A stretch of 64,000 bases of DNA. It comes from Floricoccus penangensis (GTDB taxonomy: Bacteria; Bacillota; Bacilli; Lactobacillales; Streptococcaceae). The notes beneath the pieces were generated by a model. That model was not told the origin of the DNA. It saw only the letters and a program-made list of their open reading frames with translations, and made no database searches. A program made the translations under genes and the position numbers. Position 1 is the stretch's first letter. Each line of letters starts with the position of its first letter. Below, one piece after another: positions 47,920-57,015 of the stretch. The DNA is taken from contig NZ_MKIQ01000031.1 in the NCBI RefSeq assembly GCF_001832885.1, positions 62,001 through 126,000 of the forward strand, given 5' to 3'.

Positions 47920-49365
47920 CTATTCAAAAATTACTGGTTTATTTTTATGGAAGTCAGTTGTTGCTTCAAATGCCGCTGCAACTTGATAAATTGTTTCTTC
48001 ATCAAATGCTTTACCAATCAATTGCATACCAACTGGTAATCCGTCTACACTACCTGCAGGAATACTAATTCCTGGAAGTCCAGCCAAATTAACTGGAATA
48101 GTAAGAAGGTCAGCTAAATACATTGCAACTGGGTCATGAGATTGAGTTCCAAGGTCATAAGCAACACTTGGTGCAGTTGGTCCAAGGATTAAATCATAAT
48201 CTTCAAAAACTTTAGCAAAATCATTCATGATTAATGTACGAACTTGCCCTGCTTTTTTAAAGTATGCATCATAATATCCAGATGAAAGGCTAAATGTACC
48301 AAGCATGATACGACGTTTAACTTCTTCACCAAAACCTTGGCTACGTGATTTAACATATACATCTTCAAGATTTTCAATATCTTCAGCACGGTATCCATAG
48401 CGGATTCCATCAAATCTTTGTAAGTTTGATGATGCTTCACTTGAAGCAATGATATAGTAAACAGCAACACCGTATTTTGAATGAGGAAGACTTACTTCAT
48501 CAATAATTGCTCCTAGGCTTTCAAGATGTTTAGCAGCAGCTTGAATTTGTTCTTTTACCTTTTCATCAATACCAGGTCCAAAATATTCTTTTGGTAAGGC
48601 AATCTTAAGTCCTTTTATATCTTTACCAATTTTACTTGTAAAGTCAGGTACCTCAACTTTTGATGAAGTTGAATCTTTTGCATCATATCCTGAGATTGCT
48701 CCAAGTAAATGTGCGTTATCTTCAACATTTTGAGAAAATGGTCCAATTTGGTCCAACGAAGAACCAAAAGCAATAAGACCAAAACGTGAAATACGTCCAT
48801 AAGTTGGTTTCATACCTACAACTCCATTAAATGAAGCTGGTTGTCTGATTGAACCACCTGTGTCAGAACCTAGTGATAGTAACACTTGGTTAGATGCTAC
48901 CGCAGTAGCTGAACCACCTGATGAACCACCAGGAACTTTAGTCTCATCCCAAGCATTTTTTGTAGTTTTAAATGCTGAATTTTCAGTAGAACCACCCATA
49001 GCAAATTCATCCATATTAGTCTTACCAACGATAATCATATCGCTTGCATGCAATTTATCTACAGAAGATGCATTGTAAATTGGGTTAAAGTTATAAAGCA
49101 TTTTGCTTGCCGCAGTTGTGATAATATCTTTCGTTACAATATTATCCTTAACCGCAATTGGAATACCTGCTAATAGATTGCTAGCGTCAATACCCTTTTC
49201 ATCGATTGCTTTGGCAGCCGCAAGAGCTTCATCTTCAGTAACTAACAGGAATGAATCAACCTTGTCTTCACGACTTTTAATCCCAGCAAGTGTTTCTTGA
49301 GTAAGTTCTAATGCTGAAATTTCTTTATTTACTAATTTATCATGTAATTCTTTAATAGTTGCCAT
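47920..49365 (-). CDS. gatA: Aspartyl/glutamyl-tRNA amidotransferase subunit A
   Basis: GatA releases ammonia from glutamine for the amidation. The 481-aa amidase-signature protein shows the Ser-cisSer-Lys triad: Lys in [13 protein letters not shown] near 77, Ser in [11 protein letters not shown] near 150, and [14 protein letters not shown] near 170. The gatC stop and gatA start touch at 49365. GatCAB genes appear as one operon downstream of aspS. Confidence 0.98.
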   Translation of the reverse strand: MATIKELHDKLVNKEISALELTQETLAGIKSREDKVDSFLLVTEDEALAAAKAIDEKGIDASNLLAGIPIAVKDNIVTKDIITTAASKMLYNFNPIYNASSVDKLHASDMIIVGKTNMDEFAMGGSTENSAFKTTKNAWDETKVPGGSSGGSATAVASNQVLLSLGSDTGGSIRQPASFNGVVGMKPTYGRISRFGLIAFGSSLDQIGPFSQNVEDNAHLLGAISGYDAKDSTSSKVEVPDFTSKIGKDIKGLKIALPKEYFGPGIDEKVKEQIQAAAKHLESLGAIIDEVSLPHSKYGVAVYYIIASSEASSNLQRFDGIRYGYRAEDIENLEDVYVKSRSQGFGEEVKRRIMLGTFSLSSGYYDAYFKKAGQVRTLIMNDFAKVFEDYDLILGPTAPSVAYDLGTQSHDPVAMYLADLLTIPVNLAGLPGISIPAGSVDGLPVGMQLIGKAFDEETIYQVAAAFEATTDFHKNKPVIFE

Positions 49366-49670
49366 TATGCATCACCTCCACCATCAAGAATTGCAGGAAC
49401 TTTAATAAATCCATCTTCACTTTCAGGCACATTTCTCATAAGTTCATCACGATTCCAACCTGGAGTCGAAACATCTTCTCTCATAAAGTTAGTATTATTT
49501 GCTACATTTGATGTAAATTCAACACCTTCAGTGTCCACCTCATTAAGCAGATCAATCATTTCAATAATTTTACCAAGTTGCTCTGCATATGCCGTAACTT
49601 CTTGATCATTAAATTCTAATTTCGAAAGATTCGCAACATGGCGAACTTCTTCTTCAGTAATTTTACTCAT
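49365..49670 (-). CDS. gatC: Aspartyl/glutamyl-tRNA amidotransferase subunit C
   Basis: GatC is the small bridging subunit that stabilises GatA and GatB. The 101-aa protein has the conserved start [17 protein letters not shown] and the [15 protein letters not shown] segment, ending in [15 protein letters not shown]. Length and motif order are those of the family. A TAGAAT -10-like element lies about 105 bp upstream, so an internal promoter between aspS and gatC is possible. Confidence 0.96.
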   Translation of the reverse strand: MSKITEEEVRHVANLSKLEFNDQEVTAYAEQLGKIIEMIDLLNEVDTEGVEFTSNVANNTNFMREDVSTPGWNRDELMRNVPESEDGFIKVPAILDGGGDA

Positions 49671-49882
49671 TACTTCTCCTATTTCTATTTAATATTCATT
49701 ATTAGAGTAAGCCTTCTCTTGAAAAAAGTATTTCACTTACTTGATACAAATGATATCTTCATTAAGATACCTACATAAGCATATTAACTATATAAGTAAC
49801 TTCAATGCTTATATTCTACCAAAATTTTCCCTTCATATATAGAACTATTGTTCAATTTATATATATTAAAAGCAGAAATTAT

Positions 49883-51631
49883 TTATTTAAGGGTAATATT
49901 AAGATCATTCAATTGATGTTCATCTACTGAACTTGGAGATTCCAACATCAAATCTCGACCAACTCCATTTTTTGGAAATGCCATTACTTCACGAATATTT
50001 TCTTCGCCAGCCAAAAGCATTACTAATCTATCCAAACCTAATGCAAGTCCACCATGTGGAGGGAAGCCATATTCTAATGCTTCTAAGAAGAAACCAAAAT
50101 CACGTTCATAGTCTGAAGCGTCCATTCCTAACAATTGGAACATTGCTTCCTGCATGTCTCTTTCATGAATTCTAAGACTTCCACCACCAATTTCATAACC
50201 ATTTAAAACAATATCATAAGCATATGACTTAACTGTTTCAGGGCTTGCCTTTAGCTCATCAGCACTAACTACAGTTGCTTGAGTAAAGGGATGATGCATT
50301 GCTTGGTAACGTCCTTCTTCTTCATTGTATTCAAGAAGTGGCCAATCAGTTACCCAAAGGAAATTAAGTTTAGTTGGATCGATTAAATCTAATTTTTTGG
50401 CCAAACGAAGTCTTAAAGCACCGAGAGCTTGTTGAACTTTCTCCTTTCTCCCAGTGACGAAAAAGATTAAGTCTCCATCTTTAGCATCTAATGCTTGAAG
50501 AACTTGGGCATTTGATTCCTTAAATGTTGATTTCATACCACCTGAAATTATGTCATCTTCAACAGGTGCAGTGGCAAATGATGTAATCCCAAATTCCATC
50601 ATTGCTTGCTTAATATTTCCAAGCTCTTTATTAGAAAACTTTCCTGATCCTTCGGGTAGATTTATTGCTTGAATACTACCATTTTTTTCTTTTAAAGCTT
50701 TGGTAATAAAAAGAATTTTACTATCTTTTTCAATTTCAGTTAAATCAACTAATTCTAATCCAAATCTTGTATCAGGTTTATCCGATCCAAACCTCGTCAT
50801 TGCTTCATCATATGAAATTTCAGGAAATTTATCCTCAATTTCAATACCTTTAGATTTTTTCACAACTTCCTTAAGCATTGATTCAACAAGATTTTGGATG
50901 TCCTCTTGTTTTACAAAGCTCATTTCAAGGTCGACTTGCGTAAATTCAGGCTGTCTATCACCACGTAAATCTTCATCACGGAAGCATCTTACAATTTGAT
51001 AATATCTATCGAAACCAGCACCCATCAAAAGTTGTTTCAACATTTGAGGACTTTGAGGTAGTGCATAAAATTGATTCTTCTGTAATCTACTTGGAACAAG
51101 AAAGTCACGCGCTCCTTCAGGAGTTGACTTAGTTAGATATGGAGTTTCAATATCAACAAATGATTCCGAATTTAGATATTCTCTAATAGCAGTCGTAACC
51201 TTATGTCTTAACATGATATTAGATGTCATTTTTTCACGACGGAGGTCAAGGTAACGATATTTTTGTCTTATTTCGTCACCAGTATGTGAGTATGCATCAA
51301 GCTCAAAAGGTAAGTCTTTACTTTGAGAAATAAGTTTTATCTTTTCAGCTTTTAACTCTACTTGTCCTGATTTCAAATGATGGTTAACAAATTTAGCATC
51401 TCTTTCCACCAATAAACCAGTAACTTCAATAATACTTTCTCTTTTTAATTCATGAACCATATCAAAATCAGCTGATGATTCATCAACAAAGACTTGTAAA
51501 ATCCCAGCACGGTCACGTAATTCGATAAATGCTAACTTACCATGATCGCGTATATTAGCAACCCACCCCTGAACTGTTACTATTTTTCCAACTTGCTCTA
51601 AACTATAATCACCTACAAAAATCTTACTCAT
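49883..51631 (-). CDS. aspS: Aspartyl-tRNA synthetase
   Basis: This class IIb synthetase (582 aa) has an N-terminal OB-fold (VTVQGWVANIRDHGKLAFI), motif 2 RCFRDEDLRGDRQPEFTQVD near residue 215, a bacterial GAD insertion, and motif 3 GLALGLDRLVML near 530. The start is ATG at 51629-51631 behind AAGGAGG. The nearby gatCAB genes make a non-discriminating role (also charging tRNA-Asn) possible, but I cannot show it. Expression is under the T-box upstream. Confidence 0.97.
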   Translation of the reverse strand: MSKIFVGDYSLEQVGKIVTVQGWVANIRDHGKLAFIELRDRAGILQVFVDESSADFDMVHELKRESIIEVTGLLVERDAKFVNHHLKSGQVELKAEKIKLISQSKDLPFELDAYSHTGDEIRQKYRYLDLRREKMTSNIMLRHKVTTAIREYLNSESFVDIETPYLTKSTPEGARDFLVPSRLQKNQFYALPQSPQMLKQLLMGAGFDRYYQIVRCFRDEDLRGDRQPEFTQVDLEMSFVKQEDIQNLVESMLKEVVKKSKGIEIEDKFPEISYDEAMTRFGSDKPDTRFGLELVDLTEIEKDSKILFITKALKEKNGSIQAINLPEGSGKFSNKELGNIKQAMMEFGITSFATAPVEDDIISGGMKSTFKESNAQVLQALDAKDGDLIFFVTGRKEKVQQALGALRLRLAKKLDLIDPTKLNFLWVTDWPLLEYNEEEGRYQAMHHPFTQATVVSADELKASPETVKSYAYDIVLNGYEIGGGSLRIHERDMQEAMFQLLGMDASDYERDFGFFLEALEYGFPPHGGLALGLDRLVMLLAGEENIREVMAFPKNGVGRDLMLESPSSVDEHQLNDLNITLK

Positions 51632-51657
51632 ATTGTCCTCCTTCGTTAATTTTTTAT

Positions 51658-51895
51658 AAAAAAAGACCACGTCTTCATCCTACTCATAGGACGAAATTCG
51701 TGGTACCACCTAAATTTAAGACTATCATTTCATTTAATGAAGCGATAAATCTTATCTCTTATCTTAACGCGATTAACGTCCATGTTTTTAGCATGAATCT
51801 AAAGTGTGTTTTTCAATAAATTTAAATATGTACTTTCCAGCAACTGTACACTCTCTAAAATTTTCATTTATTTACTCTTACTTATTATTGATTTT
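51658..51895 (-). promoter_or_regulatory. T-box riboswitch leader of aspS
   Basis: The T-box sequence GGTGGTACC (51702-51710) and a terminator stem ACCACG...CGTGGT with a run of seven T (51658-51707) are clear. Stem I has the AAGAGUAA bulge after a short base pair AAGU/ACUU. Its specifier side reads GAAAAACACACUU and contains no GAC or GAU Asp codon. AAC (Asn, 51808-51810) followed by A, or CAC (His), fits the usual pattern of a specifier followed by a purine. The 5' end reaches the codY stop, and no strong promoter is visible before it. Confidence 0.8.
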
Positions 51896-51896
51896 T

Positions 51897-52700
51897 TTAA
51901 AAATTACGTTCTTTCAATTTATCATAAATTCCATCATTTACGACTTTAAGATAAGTACCCTTCATACCAAGCGAACGGCTTTCGATAATCCCAGCACTTT
52001 CTAGCTTGCGTAGAGCATTTACAATAACTGAGCGAGTAATCCCAATCTTATCGGCAACTACACTTGCAGTTAATCGTCCTTCAGTTCCACCAAGTTCCTC
52101 TAAGATTGCATTTACTGCTTTAATCTCAGAATATGATAATGTATTAACAGCCATAGCTACTGCAGTTTGTTTACGGATATCATCTTCCATATTATCCATT
52201 TTAATATATGAAAGTTGAACACCGATTACTGTAGTTGCAAGTTCAATAAGAACTAAATCGTCTTCGTTAAATTCGCTATCATTTTTCCAGATAATAAACG
52301 TTCCCAAACGTTCACCACCACCATAAATAGGGGCAATAGTTGTTAATCCATTAGGAAACTCATCTTTAGCTTCATCAGGGAATATAGATAATTTAGCATT
52401 TATGTCTAAATTCGCTTCCACATCATAAACTCGAGTTGTTTGAACAACATAGTCTTTAGGGAATTTACGTGTATCAAAGAATTCTTCAACACGATCATTA
52501 TTTGTTTTGTACGGCATTGCGTAACCCAATAGGTTACCATCGGTATCTATAACACAAGCATTACAGTCAATAACCTCAGCGATACGGGCTGTCATTTCCT
52601 TATAAGGTAAAATGTCATTTTCATTAGCATTCAACCCTGTAATATCCCCATCTTGCAGGATTGCAGTAATTTTTCTTGTTTTTTCTAGTAAAGAAACCAT
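51897..52700 (-). CDS. codY: Global transcriptional repressor CodY
   Basis: CodY senses branched-chain amino acids (and GTP in some genera) and represses amino-acid uptake and synthesis genes. The 267-aa protein has the N-terminal GAF domain ([14 protein letters not shown], then [14 protein letters not shown]) and the C-terminal winged helix [21 protein letters not shown], which includes the recognition helix [11 protein letters not shown]-like segment. It has its own promoter, with a CodY box beside the -35, indicating autoregulation. aspS lies downstream on the same strand. Confidence 0.98.
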   Translation of the reverse strand: MVSLLEKTRKITAILQDGDITGLNANENDILPYKEMTARIAEVIDCNACVIDTDGNLLGYAMPYKTNNDRVEEFFDTRKFPKDYVVQTTRVYDVEANLDINAKLSIFPDEAKDEFPNGLTTIAPIYGGGERLGTFIIWKNDSEFNEDDLVLIELATTVIGVQLSYIKMDNMEDDIRKQTAVAMAVNTLSYSEIKAVNAILEELGGTEGRLTASVVADKIGITRSVIVNALRKLESAGIIESRSLGMKGTYLKVVNDGIYDKLKERNF

Positions 52701-52729
52701 AATTTCTCCTTAGCATTTAATTTCGTTTA

Positions 52730-52775
52730 ATTATAACAACAATTGATTACAAATGCAAGTAATTTTCTGAATATT
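52730..52775 (-). promoter_or_regulatory. codY promoter with CodY box
   Basis: Minus-strand TTGCAT (52753-52758), a 17-bp spacer and TATAAT (52730-52735) form the promoter. At 52761-52775 lies AATTTTCTGAATATT, matching the CodY consensus AATTTTCWGAAAATT at 14 of 15 positions, 2 bp upstream of the -35. This location allows autorepression, as reported for codY in lactococci. Confidence 0.85.
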
Positions 52776-52867
52776 ATCTATTAAACAACAGAAGTAATAT
52801 TTTTAATCTTAAGAAGTATTTGTTTTGTTTTTATGATATTATTAAATTAACAATACAGGAGGTTTGC

Positions 52868-53365
52868 ATGTTAAATAATTTTCACGATGCTTTTGGCGTT
52901 TATGGAATAATTTACCAAAACGGTCAAATATTAGTAATCAAAAAAAATGCTGGACCTTATATCAACAGATATGACCTGCCAGGTGGTAGTCAAGAATCTG
53001 GTGAAAGTTTAGCTGATACCTTAATTAGAGAAATCGAAGAAGAAACAGCAGTTATTGCAGAAAAATTTCAACAAGTAGGAATAACAAATTTTATTTTTCC
53101 ATGGGACTACGAAGATAAAAATATGAACAATCATTTAGCTGTGTTCTATAATGTAAATCAATTTAGTGGTAGGCCAAGAATGAATGCAATAAATTTCAAT
53201 GGCCAAGATTCATTAGGTGCATTGTGGCTTCCACTCTCTTCTATTGATTCTAATAATGCCTCATTACCTCTTCTAAAAGCGAAAGATTTTCTTGAAAATA
53301 ATAAATTTAATAGTAAATCTTGGCGCCTAAAACATTGGGAAGTATTAGAATATCCACAATTCTAA
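52868..53365 (+). CDS. Nudix hydrolase (tandem copy 1)
   Basis: The 165-aa protein has a Nudix box with catalytic Glu residues intact (GGSQESGESLA, then REIEEETA); the glycine near its end is Ala. Family members typically hydrolyse nucleoside diphosphate derivatives. I start at ATG 52868-52870, behind AGGAGGT, not at the in-frame TTG 16 codons upstream. A close paralogue follows 180 bp downstream, so this is a tandem duplication. The shared promoter-proximal block TTGTTTT...TATGATATTAT lies about 48 bp upstream of both starts. Confidence 0.85.
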   Translation: MLNNFHDAFGVYGIIYQNGQILVIKKNAGPYINRYDLPGGSQESGESLADTLIREIEEETAVIAEKFQQVGITNFIFPWDYEDKNMNNHLAVFYNVNQFSGRPRMNAINFNGQDSLGALWLPLSSIDSNNASLPLLKAKDFLENNKFNSKSWRLKHWEVLEYPQF

Positions 53366-53548
53366 TTATTATATTAAAGAAAGTAAATTAGAACAATATA
53401 TCTATTTTACTTTTTTCATTGATTTTTTTATTGATATTGATATTAAAATTATTGAATTTTCATATAATCTTTATCTTTAAATGAGTTCATTTAAGTAATT
53501 GTTTTCCTTTTATGATATTATCAATTTAAAATATGAAGGGGGAAAATA

Positions 53549-54070
53549 ATGTTAGATAAGTTTAATGATACTATTGGGATATATGGGGTCGTCCACAGTG
53601 ATGATGGAATTCTTGTTATTAAAAAGAATGCCGGTCCATATATTAACAGATTTGATTTACCAGGTGGCTGCCAACAATCGGGGGAAAGTATGGCAGATAC
53701 TCTTATTAGAAAAGTTGAAGATGAAACTTCAATTATTGCATTAGAATTTGAACAAATTGGAGCAACAAATTTCATATTTCCATGGGATTACAAAGATACT
53801 AATATGAATAACCATCTTGCGATTTTTTACAATGTAAATGAATTCAAAGGTGAAGCACAACCATTCATAATATCCTTTGATGGACAAGACTCTTCTGGAG
53901 CCTTATGGTTACCATTAGAATTTATAAATCCAGATAATGCATCTTTGCCTTTGCTAAAAGCTAAGGATTTTATCGAAAATGGAAAATTTAATAGCAAATC
54001 ATGGCGACTCAAACAATGGGATATACCTGAGAGTCCTGTATATAAGATTTTAGAGACTCATGCAATATAA
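53549..54070 (+). CDS. Nudix-like protein with degenerate box (tandem copy 2)
   Basis: The 173-aa protein is a paralogue of the preceding gene over its full length (KNAGPYINRFDLPGG and NKFNSKSWRLK-like blocks match). Its Nudix box reads GGCQQSGESMA, then RKVEDETS. Where the motif requires R-E-x-x-E-E it has R-K-x-x-D-E, so one metal-binding Glu is replaced by Lys and another by Asp. Hydrolysis may be lost or altered, and a binding or regulatory role is conceivable. A strong AAGGGGGA ribosome binding site and shared upstream block suggest it is still expressed. Confidence 0.85.
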   Translation: MLDKFNDTIGIYGVVHSDDGILVIKKNAGPYINRFDLPGGCQQSGESMADTLIRKVEDETSIIALEFEQIGATNFIFPWDYKDTNMNNHLAIFYNVNEFKGEAQPFIISFDGQDSSGALWLPLEFINPDNASLPLLKAKDFIENGKFNSKSWRLKQWDIPESPVYKILETHAI

Positions 54071-54100
54071 AAAAAATAATCCACAAATATTATCCAATTA

Positions 54101-54150
54101 AAAACTCTCTTTATTCCACCATTTATAGCGGTAAGTAAAGAGAGTTTTTT
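54101..54150. terminator. Bidirectional terminator between Nudix and aminotransferase genes
   Basis: Perfect arms AAAACTCTCTTTA/TAAAGAGAGTTTT (54101-54113 and 54136-54148) with A- and T-rich flanks lie between convergent genes. Confidence 0.88.
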
Positions 54151-54197
54151 ATATATTTATTATCATTATAAGACTAAATAAATACCTTATCTTGTAT

Positions 54198-55415
54198 TTA
54201 TGATTGTTTATAGTGAGATAAAAAGTCAGTCATTTTTTCTTGTATTTTAGATAGTTCATCTACTCTTGGTAAATATACAATTCTAAAGTGATCTGGTTCA
54301 TTCCAGTTAAAGCCTCGACCATGAACAAGAAGAATTTTCTTTTCCTTTAGAAAATCTAAAGCAAACTGTTCATCATCTTTAATATTATACATTTGAGTAT
54401 CTATTTTAGGAAAGATATAGAATGCAGCCTTAGGTTTCACAGCAGATATTCCTGGTATGTCATTCATTGCTTTATATATAAATTCTCGTTGCTCATATAC
54501 CCTACCACCAGGTAAGAGAAGTTTATCAACAGATTGCGTGCCACCAAGAGATGTTTGAACGATTTGTTGCGCTAATACATTTGAACATAAACGCATACTT
54601 GCTAGCATATTCAAACCTTCAATGTAACCTTTAACTTTTGATTTATTTCCTGATAAAACCATCCAACCAACACGGAACCCAGCAACACGATGAGATTTTG
54701 ATAGACCATTTAAGGTAACTACAAATAAATCGGGAGCCAATGTTGCAATTGGAATATGCTGTAATCCATCCATAACTAAGCGATCATAAATTTCATCTGA
54801 AAAGATGATTAGATTGTTTTGGCGCGCAATTTCAACTATTTCCTCTAGTATTTCCTTTGGATAAAGTGCTCCAGTTGGATTATTTGGATTTATTAAAACA
54901 ATCGCCTTAGTATTTGATGTAATTTTTGATTTAATATCTGCAATATCAGGATTCCACTCAGCTTGCTCATCACAAATATAATGAACAGCGTTACCACCAG
55001 CTAGCGATACTGCGGCAGTCCATAGCGGGTAGTCAGGCATTGGGACGAGAACTTCATCTCCATTATTCAATAATCCTTGCATACACATCACTATTAATTC
55101 ACTAACACCGTTACCAGTATATATGTCATCAACATCAACATTTGGAAAACCTTTTAGCTGGCAATATTGCATAATTGCTTTGCGTGCAGAAAAAAGGCCT
55201 TTTGAATTACTGTAGCCTTCAGAATCCCTAGCATGCATTATTAAATCTCTTATTACTTCATCTGGTGCCGTAAAACCAAATTCGGCTGGATTCCCAGTAT
55301 TTAATCGTAGGATCTTTTCCCCATTAGCTATCATACGATCTGCTTCATCTAAAACAGGCCCTCTAATATCATAACTTACATGTTCTAGCTTGTCAGATTT
55401 TTCAAAGTATTTCAT
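54198..55415 (-). CDS. Class I aminotransferase, AlaA/AlaT-like
   Basis: The 405-aa PLP enzyme has NPNNPTGALYPKEILEEIV (cofactor and substrate contacts), DEIYDRLVMDG near residue 205, and the PLP-lysine in LNGLSKSHRVAGFRVGW near 240. The N-terminus SDKLEHVSYDIRGPV is like the alanine-synthesising transaminases (AlaA/AlaT) that lie near codY in streptococci. It probably makes alanine from pyruvate and glutamate. The pair of Nudix genes separates it from codY here. Confidence 0.88.
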   Translation of the reverse strand: MKYFEKSDKLEHVSYDIRGPVLDEADRMIANGEKILRLNTGNPAEFGFTAPDEVIRDLIMHARDSEGYSNSKGLFSARKAIMQYCQLKGFPNVDVDDIYTGNGVSELIVMCMQGLLNNGDEVLVPMPDYPLWTAAVSLAGGNAVHYICDEQAEWNPDIADIKSKITSNTKAIVLINPNNPTGALYPKEILEEIVEIARQNNLIIFSDEIYDRLVMDGLQHIPIATLAPDLFVVTLNGLSKSHRVAGFRVGWMVLSGNKSKVKGYIEGLNMLASMRLCSNVLAQQIVQTSLGGTQSVDKLLLPGGRVYEQREFIYKAMNDIPGISAVKPKAAFYIFPKIDTQMYNIKDDEQFALDFLKEKKILLVHGRGFNWNEPDHFRIVYLPRVDELSKIQEKMTDFLSHYKQS

Positions 55416-55983
55416 AGTCCACCTCTTTATTCTTTATCCTATTTTAAACTGAAAGGTATCTTTTTTCAAATAAATTTCTATGATAAAAAAATATTATGAC
55501 ACAAAACAATAAAATTAGCCCTTCCATTTCCTGCAATATAGACCTCATGGTAACAAATGGTTTATTCATTTCATAGTTCAACAAACATATCCACTGAATA
55601 AGCTCCGAGAATAATATCAATTTTCATTTCTCTACTATCACTAACCTTGCTCATTGATCCTATATTTACAAAGCCAACTTCTAAAAATAGGGATAATAAT
55701 ATTACTTATTATATCTAGTACCAATATGCACTTGAAAATAATTTTTTGATTAAAACTAGTTAGCGTAAAAAACTTAAATTATACGAAAATAAAGACCAAT
55801 ACTAAAAGTTTTTAAGAATAAAATATTAAGGTAAATAAAAACATACTTTTTTTTACCTTAATAAATTTAAAGTGTGTTTTTATAGTGACCTAGGCCAAAT
55901 ATTTTTTTCAATTTACTGGGAATAAATATCATTTTTTGATAGAATGATATATATATATATTGCTTTCTAGAAGGAGAATAACA
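55416..55983. other. Intergenic region upstream of prs with a terminator-like hairpin
   Basis: This 568-bp gap between divergent genes holds no complete gene that I can support. A frame of 44 codons (VILLSLFLEVGFVNIGSMS, ends at 55571-55573, minus) has no upstream start codon and may be a decayed gene. A long imperfect hairpin has arms AAAAACATACTTT/AAAGTGTGTTTTT (about 55839-55851 and 55869-55881). It lies about 100 bp before the prs start, with T-runs on both sides. Promoter elements for prs are not clear. Confidence 0.4.
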
Positions 55984-56955
55984 TTGACAGACAAGTACAA
56001 AGACTCCCATCTTAAACTTTTCAGCCTAAACTCAAACGAAGAACTTGCTAACAAAATTAGCGAACATGCCGGTGTTCCTCTTGGGGACCTATTTTCAAGA
56101 CAATTTTCAGATGGAGAAATTCAAATCCATATTGAAGAAAGTGTCCGTGGATTTGATATCTATATCATTCAATCAACAAGTTACCCAGTAAATGATCATC
56201 TATTAGAGTTACTAATTATGATTGATGCTTGTAAACGAGCAAGCGCTAACTCTATAACGGTTGTAATGCCTTACTTTGGATACGCACGTCAAGACCGTAC
56301 AGCAGCTCCTCATGAGCCAATCACAGCAAAACTTGTTGCAAATATGTTAGTGAAAGCTGGAGTTGACCGCGTTGTTACTTTAGATCTTCATGCAGTTCAA
56401 GTTCAAGGATTCTTTGACATCCCTGTTGATAATTTATTCACTACACCATTATTCGCTGAGTATTATAGCGAAAAAGGTATTTTAGGTGATAATGTTGTCG
56501 TTGTTGCTCCTAAAAATAGTGGTGTTAAACGTGCTAGAAGCTTAGCTGAGTACTTAGAATCACCACTAGCTATCGTCGACTACGAAGACGATGATAAGCA
56601 TCGCGAAAATGGTTATGTAATTGGTGATGTTGCTGGAAAAGATGTTATTTTAATTGATGATATCTTAACAACAGGTAAAACATTTGCTAGTGCTTCTGCA
56701 ATCGTTAAAGATGCCGGTGCAAAAGATGTTTATGTTGTAGCAAGCCACGGATTATTTACGCCAGGTTCAAGTGACCTATTAAATAATACTGAAATCAAAG
56801 AAATTTTAGTTACTGACTCAGTAAAGACAAATACAATCAAGCCTGACAAGGTCAAATATCTTACAGCATCAGAACTTATTGCTGATGCAATTATCCGTAT
56901 TCATGAAAATAAACCAGTAAGTCCACTGTTTGAATTCGATAAAAATCATCATTAA
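55984..56955 (+). CDS. prs: Ribose-phosphate pyrophosphokinase
   Basis: Prs makes PRPP from ribose 5-phosphate and ATP, feeding nucleotide, NAD, His and Trp synthesis. The 323-aa protein has [36 protein letters not shown] and the PRPP-binding [13 protein letters not shown] near residue 220. The start is TTG at 55984-55986, with AAGGAG seven bases upstream; the longer frame reads through that ribosome binding site. The cysteine desulfurase gene follows 60 bp downstream. Confidence 0.96.
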   Translation: MTDKYKDSHLKLFSLNSNEELANKISEHAGVPLGDLFSRQFSDGEIQIHIEESVRGFDIYIIQSTSYPVNDHLLELLIMIDACKRASANSITVVMPYFGYARQDRTAAPHEPITAKLVANMLVKAGVDRVVTLDLHAVQVQGFFDIPVDNLFTTPLFAEYYSEKGILGDNVVVVAPKNSGVKRARSLAEYLESPLAIVDYEDDDKHRENGYVIGDVAGKDVILIDDILTTGKTFASASAIVKDAGAKDVYVVASHGLFTPGSSDLLNNTEIKEILVTDSVKTNTIKPDKVKYLTASELIADAIIRIHENKPVSPLFEFDKNHH

Positions 56956-57015
56956 GATTTACTTAGGCTTAAGAGACTATTGTTTCTTAAGCCTTTATTT
57001 TACAAAAGGAGAATC

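Noticed and set aside
55571-55702. Minus-strand 44-codon open frame upstream of prs
   Set aside because: No start codon at its beginning and no recognisable family; only a 28-codon internal ATG frame remains, without a ribosome binding site.
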